Below are positions 8,690-18,350 of a DNA stretch of 64,000 nucleotides, one piece after another (the stretch's first letter is position 1; each line of letters starts with the position of its first letter). The notes under the pieces are model-generated. The model was not told the origin of the DNA. It did not search any database and was given only the letters and a program-made list of their open reading frames with translations. This DNA comes from Chitinophagaceae bacterium. Its GTDB lineage: Bacteria; Bacteroidota; Bacteroidia; Chitinophagales; UBA10324. The stretch is from NCBI GenBank assembly GCA_016704325.1, contig JADJAG010000012.1:62001-126000 (forward strand). The letters run 5' to 3'. Made by a program: the position numbers and the translations under genes.

Positions 8690-8975
8690 GGCGCTTTAAC
8701 GAAATTAATCGTTGTTCTGGTACCTGTGCAAGCTAAGAAGAGTGATTGAATATTGAAATGTAGAATGGGCGGGTTTCATTTGAAGCACGGGTGAAGCACC
8801 GGAAGGCAGCGTTTGATGTTCATGTGCTAAACTGAGTAATATTCTTCACTAACAAATAAGTACATCCAATTTACGGTTGCAATGCTTACGTAGTAAAGTA
8901 TTTCCGTTTGAAATGTTTGTATTTACAGCCTCGCCTGTCATAATAAAATGCATGAGTTCAAAGCTGATTGAACAG

Positions 8976-10907
8976 TTACAGCGGCAATTGCAATTCACGC
9001 CGTATACGCCTGAGTCCTTCATAATTGCTGATTTCCTCCGGCAGCATGGGCGATTTATACCAAAATATCACGCCCTGGCTTTTATTGTCAATACATTTCC
9101 TGAACTGCTTTTCAAAGTTTTCAAAATCCAGCAGATTAGCATATACCAATGCGACCTGATCAAGAACGGTATCCATTTGCTTTTCAATTTCCAGCAACTT
9201 TTCCAGCACTACCCTGGCCTTTTCCTTTTCTCCTGTTCTGCAGTAAAAGACGCCCATGATACCCAAGCCCAAAGGAACCTCTTCATACATCTGCTTCATC
9301 TTTTCCAGATATAAACTCATGGGCTCCCAGTTACCGCTGAATCCGATAGCCATTTCACGGATGCTCTGCGGGTAAGGATTTCCGGGGTTGAATTTTAAAG
9401 TTTCATTGGCTACTTTGATTGCCTGATCGAAATTTCCAAAAGTCAAATACATTTCAGCTACTGACCCTCCGGCAAAACTGCCTACAGGATCAAGCTGAAG
9501 CATTTTTTCTGCAACCTCAATGGCCTTATCGTATTCAAGAAAGATCGCATGATACCAGCAAAGCATCATGAGTGCAAACAGGTTATTGGGATTCTTCTCA
9601 AGTGATTGCTCTAAAAACTTTTTTCCTGCAGGCCAGTTGAATTCATAAGCGATATTGATGATACTGCTTGCCAGCAATGCCTGATCATTCTGCGGATCGA
9701 TCTCCATGGCCCGTTTTTGGGAAGCGCTGCTGAGTGCGTATGCCTGCTTCAGCGGCATCATGCCGCTGTATCCCATGAAGTAATATTGAAAACAGAGGTA
9801 GCAATGGGGCGCCACAAAAGAAGGATCCATTGCAGCAGCTTCTTCCAGGCAGTTGATAGAGGGTTCAACATTTTCAGGCAATTGCGTATTCATCAGGTAC
9901 ATGCCTTGCAGGTATTTCCTGTATGCTTCCAGGTTTTCTGTGGGCGCCTTTACTATTTCTTTTTTATGTTCCTCCTCACTCAGGTTGAGACGGAATTTGT
10001 TGGCTATCTCCCGCGAGATATCATCCTGCACTGCAAAAATGTCTTCGATACTGCGGTCATACGTTTCGCTCCAGATGTGATAACCATCGGCTGCATTGAT
10101 CAGCTGAGCGGTGATGCGCACTTTATTGCCGGCTTTCCGAACACTGCCTTCTAAAACTTTCTGCACATTCAGCTTTGCTGCGATCTCGCGGATGTCTTCT
10201 GTTTTTCCTTTAAAAGTAAATGAAGATGTCCGTGAGGTAACCTGCAATCCTTCAATCTTTGCCAGCACATTCAGCAATTCTTCGGTAATACCATCGCAGA
10301 AGAATTCGTTTTCAGGATCACTGCTTAATGAGGCGAATGGAAGCACTGCAATGGAATTGAGTGTTTGCTTCACCTTCCCTTTTACGTCATCCCTGGATGG
10401 AACTACAATACCCGGATTTGAAATGGCATATACCTGCATCGGCTGCTGCACATTCTTCAACTCAAAGTAACCGAGCAACCTGGCATCAATACCCTGGTTG
10501 CTGATCTCACTGAATAGTTTTTCAGAAATGAAAATACTTCCGGGAACAGCCAATGATTCAATTCTTGAAGCAACATTTACACTGTTGCCATATACACCGG
10601 TATCATCAAACATCACATCACCACTATGAATGCCAATGCGTAGGTCTACTTTTTCCTGTCTGCAAAGTGTTTGCATTTCAACAGCGCTTTGAACGGCATT
10701 AACGGCGCTGTTGAAGATGCTGAGTGTTCCATCACCATAGTATTGCAGCAGTTTGCCCTGGTATTTGCGGAGACAGTTTTCAAATACCTGCATATTCTTA
10801 TTACGCTGCTGCCGTGCCATGGTCTCATTTTTCTGCATCAGTGCAGTATAGCCCACCATATCGGTAAACATGATGGCAGCGAGCTGGCGTTGTGATTGGG
10901 AGGACAC
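8976..10907 (-). CDS. Class III nucleotide cyclase with TolB-like and TPR domains
   Basis: A 643-residue protein. Residues ~5-165 are a class III adenylate/guanylate cyclase domain: metal-binding Asp16 in FTDMVGYTALM, Asp59 in YYGDGTLSIF, and GVYGNSVNVASRIE with the catalytic Asn and Arg. Residues ~185-320 match the TolB-like amino-terminal domain seen in such cyclases (SIAVLPFASLSSDPENEFF, ITEELLNVLAKIEG, GSVRKAGNKVRITAQLI). Residues ~330-610 are TPR-like helical repeats. There is no membrane segment, so it is probably cytoplasmic. It should make cAMP or cGMP in response to an interaction through the TPR part. The start is GTG 10907; no better start lies close by. It is monocistronic. Confidence 0.93.
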   Translation of the reverse strand: MSSQSQRQLAAIMFTDMVGYTALMQKNETMARQQRNKNMQVFENCLRKYQGKLLQYYGDGTLSIFNSAVNAVQSAVEMQTLCRQEKVDLRIGIHSGDVMFDDTGVYGNSVNVASRIESLAVPGSIFISEKLFSEISNQGIDARLLGYFELKNVQQPMQVYAISNPGIVVPSRDDVKGKVKQTLNSIAVLPFASLSSDPENEFFCDGITEELLNVLAKIEGLQVTSRTSSFTFKGKTEDIREIAAKLNVQKVLEGSVRKAGNKVRITAQLINAADGYHIWSETYDRSIEDIFAVQDDISREIANKFRLNLSEEEHKKEIVKAPTENLEAYRKYLQGMYLMNTQLPENVEPSINCLEEAAAMDPSFVAPHCYLCFQYYFMGYSGMMPLKQAYALSSASQKRAMEIDPQNDQALLASSIINIAYEFNWPAGKKFLEQSLEKNPNNLFALMMLCWYHAIFLEYDKAIEVAEKMLQLDPVGSFAGGSVAEMYLTFGNFDQAIKVANETLKFNPGNPYPQSIREMAIGFSGNWEPMSLYLEKMKQMYEEVPLGLGIMGVFYCRTGEKEKARVVLEKLLEIEKQMDTVLDQVALVYANLLDFENFEKQFRKCIDNKSQGVIFWYKSPMLPEEISNYEGLRRIRRELQLPL

Positions 10908-11084
10908 AGTGTAAATATAGAAGAATGAAAGAAATTAAGCCGACAGGATGATTGACTAAGCCGCGCAGGCTGAAGCTCCCTGATCAGTTAAGTTTCTGGA
11001 AAATCAAGTAAACTACAGAAAAATAATACTTGCCGGTTTGTACCTTGAAATAACGTTACTTTACCATAACAAATATGATTACTA

Positions 11085-12641
11085 ATGAAAAGACTTTACG
11101 CTTTACTACTGATGGTGAGTTGCTTTTACCATGCAAGCGCTCAGACTCCGGATTGGAGCAATTCAGTAGCCGCTATCATCTACGATAATTGCACAGGCTG
11201 TCACAGGCCGGGCGAAATAGGCCCATTTCCGTTAACGAATTATTTGGAAGCAGCCGACTATGCATTTTCAATTCAGTCCGCTGTGAATGCGAAGGTGATG
11301 CCGCCATGGTCACCAGATGCGAATTACGTTCATTTTACCGGCGAAAGAATTCTTACAGAAACACAGATAGCCACTATCAATGATTGGGTAAATGCCGGAG
11401 CACCGGAAGGGAATCCTGACCTTGCCCCAGCTTTGCCATCCTTTGCTGATGGATCACAGCTTGGTGTACCTGACCTGGTTTTGGAAATGTCGGAGGCCTA
11501 TACCACGCCGGGAAATGGAGTGGATGACTATCACATTTTTGTATTGCCTTCCGGTCTCACAGAGGATAAATATATTTCGGCAGTGGAGTTTCGTCCGGGC
11601 AATGGTGCCGCCGTGCATCATGCTTTGATATATGTTGACACTACCGGCAAAGGTCAGATCAAGGATGCTGCCGATCCTGGCTATGGCTATGAAGGAATTG
11701 GTATTGCAGGTTCTATCGGTTTCACAGCTCCTTCCATCGGCGGCTGGGCACCCGGTAATCTGGCAGTGATGATGCCGCAGGGTATTGCACAAAAGATTTA
11801 TGCAAATAGTGACATCCTGCTGGAAATGCACTTCGCGCCATCTGCCTCTCCGCTTTCCGACCAATCATTGATCAATATTTTTTATTCCGATGTGCCTGAT
11901 CCAAGAATTGTTAAAGCAGGTTCCGTGGACGAATTGGATATCTCCAACGGATGGCTGTCCATTCCGGCAAATACCGTGAAGACCTTTTATAGCGATAAAA
12001 ATATCAATACGCCGATTTCGCTCCTCACGGTAACGCCGCATATGCATTTGTTAGGCCAAACGATGAAAGCCTTTGCCGTAACAGCTGACAATGATACCAT
12101 TGAAATAATTGACTGTGACTATGATTTTCACTGGCAAAATGAATATATGTTTCAAAAACTACTGCCAATACCGGCCGGCAGCAAAATCTATATGACTACG
12201 GTTTACGATAACACTGCAAATAATCCGGATAATCCCAACAATCCGCCGCAGGATGTATCGTGGGGCATTCAAACTACCGATGAAATGCAAATACTATTCT
12301 ACTCCTATCTGGACTATGAACCTGGTGATGAAAATATTGTGCTGGACAGTTCATTAATTTCAACGGAAACATTTGTTGATCTTCAGGCAGCAGAAAATAT
12401 CAGCGTTTTTCCTAACCCGGCAATGGATTATTTCCTGGTAAGCGGAACTACCGCTGAAGCAGCTATCGTTGTGCTCCGGCTATTCAATGCTATGGGAATG
12501 TTGATTGAAGAAAGAAGCATCTATGTTAAGGGCTATAGTTTTATGGAGCAATTCGATACGTCGCAACTTCCGGAAGGATTTTATTTTCTTGAAACTTCAA
12601 CTAAGGAAGAGCTTAGGTTGAATAGAATAGTCAGGCAATAG
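11085..12641 (+). CDS. Cytochrome c / PHM-like copper monooxygenase fusion, T9SS cargo
   Basis: A 518-residue exported protein. The signal peptide ends after HASAQ (residue 20). A mono-heme cytochrome c motif follows, C36-T-G-C39-H40, with MPPW as the likely distal Met region. The middle carries the ligand pattern of copper type II ascorbate-dependent (peptidylglycine-hydroxylating type) monooxygenases: VHHALIY, LLEMHFAP, TPHMHLLG and TDEMQILFYSYLDYE. The C-terminus (~435-518) is a T9SS sorting domain (ISVFPNPAMDYF, LPEGFYFLE). A heme that could feed electrons to the copper sites in the same chain is notable. The substrate is unknown; the enzyme should act at the cell surface or outside it. 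Start ATG 11085. Confidence 0.92.
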   Translation: MKRLYALLLMVSCFYHASAQTPDWSNSVAAIIYDNCTGCHRPGEIGPFPLTNYLEAADYAFSIQSAVNAKVMPPWSPDANYVHFTGERILTETQIATINDWVNAGAPEGNPDLAPALPSFADGSQLGVPDLVLEMSEAYTTPGNGVDDYHIFVLPSGLTEDKYISAVEFRPGNGAAVHHALIYVDTTGKGQIKDAADPGYGYEGIGIAGSIGFTAPSIGGWAPGNLAVMMPQGIAQKIYANSDILLEMHFAPSASPLSDQSLINIFYSDVPDPRIVKAGSVDELDISNGWLSIPANTVKTFYSDKNINTPISLLTVTPHMHLLGQTMKAFAVTADNDTIEIIDCDYDFHWQNEYMFQKLLPIPAGSKIYMTTVYDNTANNPDNPNNPPQDVSWGIQTTDEMQILFYSYLDYEPGDENIVLDSSLISTETFVDLQAAENISVFPNPAMDYFLVSGTTAEAAIVVLRLFNAMGMLIEERSIYVKGYSFMEQFDTSQLPEGFYFLETSTKEELRLNRIVRQ

Positions 12642-13017
12642 CAGGTATTCATAAGGAAGCCTGAAAATTAGTGGATCAACCAGGCCTGTAATATTGTTCC
12701 TCTACGACAAATGAGATTTAGTAGTTCCTCTTAGAGTCGTCAAGTCTTAATGTATTGGTGGCATTTAATTTTTTTGCCATGAAGAGGCTCAGTAGCGAAT
12801 TTTTGAATTGCTAACAGTATTGATCTCTATTTTCATTTATGAATATTTCTTTAATGGCAAGATTGTAGTGCCACTGATAAACTCATAACACAGTAACGAC
12901 CAGCTTTTTATGCAGACACGTATATTGAGTATTAGGTCATTCTATGGCCACAGTGTAGTGCTTGACGGACTTCAATGAAAGTGAAAAATCAACCCTAAAT
13001 TCTATTAGATTTGTAGC
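12642..13017. other. Intergenic region upstream of the PIN cassette
   Basis: I see no credible gene, RNA or repeat here. Base composition becomes AT-rich toward the right, matching the following cassette. TAGATTTG at 13006-13013 fits the Bacteroidota -7 box TANNTTTG, but I see no TTG at the usual -33 distance. If used, transcription would begin almost at the GTG start codon, implying a leaderless or nearly leaderless mRNA. Confidence 0.4.
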
Positions 13018-13800
13018 GTGGGAAAAATTGGTTTTATAGAGATAAGAATTACAGGTTCAAAGGGAAATCTTGACCTGTCCCCCGACAATTACGATATTCG
13101 GGAAGTAATCTCTATGCTCGAAAACGCTGAGAACTTATTATATCCAGGCGACAAAAGAGACAGACCAAACATTAGCTACAAAATCGAAGAAGGTTCTGTA
13201 AAGCATATTCTTAAAACATCAATTCAATACATTATTGGTTTTAATGCTATTATCGGACAGATATCACAAGTTCATAATATTGACTTTCTTGATTTAGACA
13301 GTGCAAAAGCTTTTGAAAACATTCAGGACATAGCAACCAAACGCAATTATGTTTTTAGCATTAAAACATCAATTGACAATTCCAACGAAGTAAGAATTGA
13401 CAAGACCACCCGATATTTCAGAACCGAAGCAATATGGGCTGACGCAGAATTTTATTTTTATGGAAAAGTCACAAATGCAGGCGGTAAGGACAAGGCAAAT
13501 ATTCACATTTATACTGAAGAATTCGGAACTGTTAGAATTCAGACACCAATTAGTTTTTTAGAACAGTATGATGAAAACCTGCTTTATAAAACATTTGGAA
13601 TTCGTACAATAGGCAAACAACATTCAGAAACAGGTGAAGTAGATACTTCCACACTTAAATTTATTGAATTGGTTAGCTATGAACCAAAATATGATGAGCA
13701 ATATCTAAAAGCACTTAGGGACAAAGCAAAAAAATCATGGCTAAACAGTATTAACCCCGATAATTGGCTAAAAGAAATCAGAGGAGGTTATGACGCATAA
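13018..13800 (+). CDS. Unknown protein, first gene of a PIN-domain cassette
   Basis: A 260-residue soluble protein without signal peptide or membrane segment, starting with GTG at 13018. The N-terminus (IGFIEIRITGSKGNLDLSPD) and YPGDKRDRPNISYKIEEGSV look like a conserved core, and I have an impression of similar hypothetical proteins next to PIN genes in this phylum. No motif assigns a function. The middle (~110-230) looks beta-rich. It overlaps the PIN gene by 11 bases, so the two are translationally coupled. By analogy with overlapping toxin-antitoxin pairs it could be the partner or antitoxin, but at 260 residues it is far larger than a usual VapB. Its AT-rich codon use differs from the flanking genes, suggesting transfer. 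Confidence 0.8.
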   Translation: MGKIGFIEIRITGSKGNLDLSPDNYDIREVISMLENAENLLYPGDKRDRPNISYKIEEGSVKHILKTSIQYIIGFNAIIGQISQVHNIDFLDLDSAKAFENIQDIATKRNYVFSIKTSIDNSNEVRIDKTTRYFRTEAIWADAEFYFYGKVTNAGGKDKANIHIYTEEFGTVRIQTPISFLEQYDENLLYKTFGIRTIGKQHSETGEVDTSTLKFIELVSYEPKYDEQYLKALRDKAKKSWLNSINPDNWLKEIRGGYDA

Positions 13801-14269
13801 AGCAGTATTGCTTGACACAAGTTTTTTCCTTCGTTTCCTCAACGATAGCGACCCGCTTTTTAAGAATGCAGACGGCTTTTTTCGTTACTTCTTGCAGAAG
13901 GAAATTACAATGATGATATCAACCATCAGTATTGCAGAGTATTGTGTTGGTGGAGATGTTCACGAACTTCCTTTAAGAAATCTGCAAATTGTTCCATTTA
14001 ATTTAGAGCACTCCAAACGGACAGGTGAATTCGCCAAAATTGTTTTTCAAAATAAAGGAAAACTTAAATTGAGCGAAAGAAACATTATTCCAAATGACAC
14101 GAAACTCTTTGCACAAGCTGACTGTGAAAAGGCCGTAGAATTTTATTTGTCATCTGACACTGAAAGCTATAAAATTTACAATTTGCTAAGAAGTGAAACT
14201 ACCTTAAAATTTCAATTCATTGACTTGAACACTCCATATAATGAAACATTTGGATTGCTCGAGTTTTGA
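13790..14269 (+). CDS. PIN-domain ribonuclease-like protein (VapC-like)
   Basis: A 159-residue PIN-domain protein. The acidic residues expected at the metal site are visible: Asp9 in LLDTSFFLRFL, Glu50 in SIAEYC, Asp103 in PNDTKLFAQA and Asp123 in LSSDTESY. PIN proteins cut RNA with Mg or Mn, and in VapBC modules act as growth-arresting toxins. ATG 13790 lies inside the end of the preceding gene. GAGGAGG (13781-13787) sits two bases before it, unusual both for its spacing and for a phylum that rarely uses Shine-Dalgarno sites. The partner is a large unknown protein instead of a small DNA-binding antitoxin. A defence or stress role is inferred, not shown. Confidence 0.87.
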   Translation: MTHKAVLLDTSFFLRFLNDSDPLFKNADGFFRYFLQKEITMMISTISIAEYCVGGDVHELPLRNLQIVPFNLEHSKRTGEFAKIVFQNKGKLKLSERNIIPNDTKLFAQADCEKAVEFYLSSDTESYKIYNLLRSETTLKFQFIDLNTPYNETFGLLEF

Positions 14270-14501
14270 CAAGTGAAGAACGATCAATAACAGGCGGTTG
14301 GCAAATAAAGCGGATATGGTGCCGGCAGAAAGATTAGTGCTTCGAAATCCGCCTCTTCGCTAAAGCCAAACCGTGTTTTGCGCCAATTACCTGTAATGCT
14401 GCTTGACAATGTTGGATACAGTCTAGTAGTTGCAAGCAGGCAACATGACCTGGACGGTTTATCAGTCTTAAGTTCGAAATATGTTTATGAAAACCGGGCT
14501 T

Positions 14502-16907
14502 TCAATGTGCCATCTCACTCATAAACTTAATGCGCATTAGTTGAATCTCTTCCATAGAATAGTTGTCTTTGCCAAGATCTTCCAATGCATCCTGCAAAGA
14601 ATCAGAATGCGCAGTGCGGAAGTAATCGTATACTTCTTCCTGCCGGTCTTCTTCAATGAGGTCAGTGATGTAGTAGTCGAGGTTGAGTCGTGTACCGGAT
14701 GAAACAATGGATTCCATTTCTTCCAGCAATTGTTCCATCTTCATACCCTTGCCCTGCGCAATAGTATCGAGTGGTATTTTCTTATCGATATTCTGAATAA
14801 TGTACACTTTGATGCCTGACTTATTCACGACAGATTTAACCACCATCTCCGAAGGTTTCTCAATTTCATTTTCTTCTACATAGGCAGCAATCATTTCCAC
14901 AAAGGGCTTACCATACTTGTTGGCTTTGCCTTTGCTTACTCCCATGATGCGTGAAAGTTCGTCGAGCGTGGTGGGATACTGTGTGGCCATATCTTCCAGC
15001 GAAGGATCCTGGAATAGAACGAAAGGAGGAAGGTCGCGCTCCTTGGCAACCCGTTTCCGGAGATCTTTCAGCATATTCAATAGCGTAGGGTCCAACGCAC
15101 TGGTGCCACCTTCGGGCTCCGGATCTTCCAGGTTATCGAAGTCATGATTAATGGAGATCATGATGGAATGCGGCTTCTGTAAAAACTTGCGTCCCTTTTC
15201 ACTCAGTCTGATCACGCCATAATTCTCAATGTCTTTGGTGATGAGGTTGTGCAGCAAGGCCTGCCTCAATACCGAGTTCCAGAAATGATCATCATGATCC
15301 TTGCCTGCTCCGAAGATGGGCAATACATCATGTTTGAACATAGTAACCTGGTTGTGTTTATTGCCGCAAAGTATGTCAACAATATAGTTAATGGTAAAAC
15401 TCTCATTTACTGCATCAACAGCCTGCACCAGCAACTTGATGAAGTCTTTGCCTTCCATTTGTTCTTTCGGATGAAGGCAGTTATCGCACTTACCACAGTT
15501 TTCTTTATCATATTTCTCGCCGAAGTAATGCAGCAGAAAACGGCGCCTGCAAACAGAGGTCTCGGCATAAGCTACTGTTTCCATCAGCAGATGGCCGCCC
15601 ATTTCACGTTCACTCTGCGACTTATCTCGCATGAATTTCTCCAGCTTCACGATGTCGTTGTAGTTATAGAAAGCGATGCATTTACCTTCCAACCCATCGC
15701 GACCGCCACGCCCTGTTTCCTGGTAATAGTTCTCAAGTGATTTGGGAATGTTATAATGAATCACAAAACGCACATCCGGCTTGTCGATGCCCATGCCAAA
15801 AGCAATGGTAGCAACAATCACATCAATGTCTTCCATCAGAAACTGATCCTGTCGCATGGAACGGGTTCCCGCATCCAAACCGGCATGGTAAGCAGCCGCT
15901 TTAATGCCGTTTACTGTTAAGAACTCAGCTATCTCCTCTGTCGACTTCCGGCTTAGTACATAAATAATTCCCGATTTGCCCGACATGCTTTTCACAAACT
16001 TCACAATCTGTTTCAGCGTCGGTTCCTTCTTTCCCTTTGGTCGTACTTCATAATAGAGATTGGGCCTGTTAAAGGAGGTGATATAGATATTCTTCTCACT
16101 CATATCCAGGTTCTTCAGAATATCCGATTGTACTTTAGGAGTTGCAGTTGCAGTAAGTGCCATTACGGGAATTCTGTTTCCCATATTTTCAATCATGCCT
16201 TTTATCTTCCTGTATTCCGGACGAAAATCGTGGCCCCATTCCGAAATACAATGCGCTTCATCAACAGCTACAAAAGAGATATCCAATCCACTAAGGAAAT
16301 CGATGTTCTCTTCCTTAGTAAGCGTTTCCGGAGCTACATACAACATCTTGGTTACGCCACGTACAAGGTCCTTCTTCACTTCTTTTGCCTGCGCCTTGGT
16401 TAATGATGAATTGAGAAAATGGGCAATATTATCGTTGCTGCTATACCCCCGAATCTGGTCTACCTGGTTCTTCATGAGGGCAATAAGCGGAGAAATGATG
16501 ATGGCTGTTCCTCTTAACAGGATGGCAGGCAACTGATAGCACAGCGATTTGCCTCCGCCGGTAGGCATAATGACGAAGGTATCTTCGCCATTCATCACGC
16601 TTTGTATTATTTTCTCCTGCGCACCTTTAAAGTTATCAAATCCGAAATATTCCTGGAGTGATGCCCGGAGGTTTAATTTACCGTTTACCCTCACAGTATG
16701 CATTTCTTTCAGGATCTTTTCACCGGAAGGTGGAAGGCCATTAGTTTTTGAAGATACTTTTGTTTTCAGGAGGGTATGCTCATCTTTTAAATTCCCGTTT
16801 CCCGTTGTTTTGCTTTTTTCAGTGCTTTTAGTTGCCTTGGCAACCGATGCATTAACCCCGGCAGGGCGTCCTTTCACAGCGTCCGTTTTGCTAGCTTTCT
16901 TAGCCAT
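14502..16907 (-). CDS. recQ: ATP-dependent DNA helicase RecQ
   Basis: A 3'-5' DNA helicase for recombination and replication-fork repair. Residues ~1-75 are a basic, low-complexity N-terminal tail not needed for catalysis. The helicase core follows: motif I MPTGGGKSLCYQLPA, motif II DEAHCISEWGHDFRPEY, then FNRPNLYYEV and motif VI QETGRGGRDG. The RecQ zinc site CRRRFLLHYFGE...CGKCDNC and a winged-helix RQC domain come next. An HRDC-like domain is at ~635-710 (LFQDPSLEDMATQYPTTLDE) and a C-terminal helical HTH-like region at ~715-801. The length of 801 residues is longer than E. coli RecQ because of the tail and C-terminal extension. It is divergent from kdsD. Start ATG 16907. Confidence 0.97.
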   Translation of the reverse strand: MAKKASKTDAVKGRPAGVNASVAKATKSTEKSKTTGNGNLKDEHTLLKTKVSSKTNGLPPSGEKILKEMHTVRVNGKLNLRASLQEYFGFDNFKGAQEKIIQSVMNGEDTFVIMPTGGGKSLCYQLPAILLRGTAIIISPLIALMKNQVDQIRGYSSNDNIAHFLNSSLTKAQAKEVKKDLVRGVTKMLYVAPETLTKEENIDFLSGLDISFVAVDEAHCISEWGHDFRPEYRKIKGMIENMGNRIPVMALTATATPKVQSDILKNLDMSEKNIYITSFNRPNLYYEVRPKGKKEPTLKQIVKFVKSMSGKSGIIYVLSRKSTEEIAEFLTVNGIKAAAYHAGLDAGTRSMRQDQFLMEDIDVIVATIAFGMGIDKPDVRFVIHYNIPKSLENYYQETGRGGRDGLEGKCIAFYNYNDIVKLEKFMRDKSQSEREMGGHLLMETVAYAETSVCRRRFLLHYFGEKYDKENCGKCDNCLHPKEQMEGKDFIKLLVQAVDAVNESFTINYIVDILCGNKHNQVTMFKHDVLPIFGAGKDHDDHFWNSVLRQALLHNLITKDIENYGVIRLSEKGRKFLQKPHSIMISINHDFDNLEDPEPEGGTSALDPTLLNMLKDLRKRVAKERDLPPFVLFQDPSLEDMATQYPTTLDELSRIMGVSKGKANKYGKPFVEMIAAYVEENEIEKPSEMVVKSVVNKSGIKVYIIQNIDKKIPLDTIAQGKGMKMEQLLEEMESIVSSGTRLNLDYYITDLIEEDRQEEVYDYFRTAHSDSLQDALEDLGKDNYSMEEIQLMRIKFMSEMAH

Positions 16908-17211
16908 ACAATCATCAATTTGTTCAAATTCAAAAATACCTGTTGTTGGCAGGTTGTCGCGTCTTTAGATTTTTTGGTGTTTGTGATCCGGTTACTCAAT
17001 TTGCTTCGGCGAACCGAAATGCAGGTGCTTTTTGAATAAGTCGTACCGGCAGGTGTTAAGCTTCAACTATCTAAAAGTAGGAAATTTAATACTTTTACAA
17101 AAATAGAAGAAGAATTGTTTTATCAAATTGGATCAACTTCTTACCTGTTTTCTGTGCAATAGTCGAAGGTAATCATTTCTAATTGTAAATCCCTGAATAG
17201 TTTCTGCTCCC
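16908..17211. other. Divergent promoter region between recQ and kdsD
   Basis: No gene or repeat is visible. It must contain the start signals of both flanking genes. No exact TTG/TANNTTTG pair could be picked out by eye. Confidence 0.4.
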
Positions 17212-18183
17212 TTGAAGATTTCTAACGCTGCCATTCTGCGAACTGCCGGTAAGACCCTGACGATAGAGGCTAATGCCATTCTTGGACTTATCACCAAGCT
17301 GGATCGTGCATTTACTTCGCTGGTGGAAAGTATCTTTTATTGCCAGGGGCGAATTGTGGTAACCGGAATTGGGAAGAGTGCAATTATTGCCAATAAACTG
17401 GTTGCTACACTCAATTCCACCGGAACCCCTGCCATGTTTATGCATGCTGCAGATGCCATTCACGGTGATTTGGGCATGATTCAGGATGAAGACCTGATTA
17501 TTTGCATATCAAAAAGCGGGGAAAGCCCCGAAATAAAATTGCTGGTTCCGTTAGTAAAGAATAACGGAAACGTATTGGCCTGCATGGTGGGTAATATGAA
17601 AAGCTATCTTGCGCAGCATGCAGATATTGTGCTGGATACAACCGTTCCTAAAGAAGCCTGTCCGAATAACCTGGCACCCACGGCAAGCACCACGGCACAA
17701 ATGGCCATGGGCGATGCGCTGGCTGTTTGCCTTTTGGAACTGAGGGGATTTACGCCGCAGGATTTTGCAAAGTTTCACCCTGGTGGTTCATTGGGAAGAA
17801 AATTGTACCTGAAAGTAAGCGATCTGTATGTGCAGCATCAGAAGCCGGCTGTTTATGAAAATGATTCGATTGAAAAAGTAATCCTGGAAATTACATCTCA
17901 CCGGCTGGGTGCCACTGCCGTGTTGAGTGCAAGGAAACGCGTTACAGGCATCATCACCGATGGAGATTTAAGGAGGATGATGGAGCGAAAATCGGGAACC
18001 GGATTGTTAAGAGCAAAAGACATTATGGGGAGAAATCCGCTCATCATTGAGAAAGATGAACTGGCAGTAAATGCGCTGGAGTTAATGCGCAGCAATAAGA
18101 TTACACAGGTAATAGTGAAAGATAAAAGTGAATATGTAGGTATGGTTCATGTGCATGATTTGTTGAAGGAGGGGTTGGTTTGA
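17212..18183 (+). CDS. kdsD: D-arabinose 5-phosphate isomerase (KpsF/GutQ family)
   Basis: Converts ribulose 5-phosphate to arabinose 5-phosphate, the first committed step toward Kdo for lipopolysaccharide. The SIS domain (~30-180) has VVTGIGKSAIIANKLVATL, AIHGDLGMI and ICISKSGESPEI. ACPNNLAPTASTTAQMAMGDALAV is diagnostic for KdsD. Two CBS domains (~200-323) follow. At 323 residues the length is standard. The start is taken as TTG 17212 (then KISNAAILRTAGKTL), because an in-frame TGA lies at 17194-17196 and there is no ATG before the conserved helix. It is next to recQ and upstream of the mannose-glycan genes. Confidence 0.95.
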   Translation: MKISNAAILRTAGKTLTIEANAILGLITKLDRAFTSLVESIFYCQGRIVVTGIGKSAIIANKLVATLNSTGTPAMFMHAADAIHGDLGMIQDEDLIICISKSGESPEIKLLVPLVKNNGNVLACMVGNMKSYLAQHADIVLDTTVPKEACPNNLAPTASTTAQMAMGDALAVCLLELRGFTPQDFAKFHPGGSLGRKLYLKVSDLYVQHQKPAVYENDSIEKVILEITSHRLGATAVLSARKRVTGIITDGDLRRMMERKSGTGLLRAKDIMGRNPLIIEKDELAVNALELMRSNKITQVIVKDKSEYVGMVHVHDLLKEGLV

Positions 18184-18304
18184 AGGGCGCAGTGTTGTAC
18201 TGTTGCATTGCTGAATTGCTGCATTGTTGCATTGTCATTAGCCATTTAACAATTTAACAATTTAACAATTTAGCAATTTAACCATTTAACCATTTAACCA
18301 TTTA
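18184..18304. repeat. 9-bp tandem array (AATTTAACA/CCATTTAAC type)
   Basis: Directly after the kdsD stop, TTGCATTGCTGAATTGCTGC-like nonamers (18200-18236) give way to AACAATTTAACAATTTAAC and CCATTTAACCATTTAACC units up to 18304. The period is 9. It is the reverse complement of the TTAAATTGT arrays at other intergenic loci in this window. It separates kdsD from manC and may affect read-through or spacing between them. Confidence 0.9.
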
Positions 18305-18350
18305 ACCTTCAACCCCCGTATCCTCTGTTAAACCCTATATTTATCCCTGA

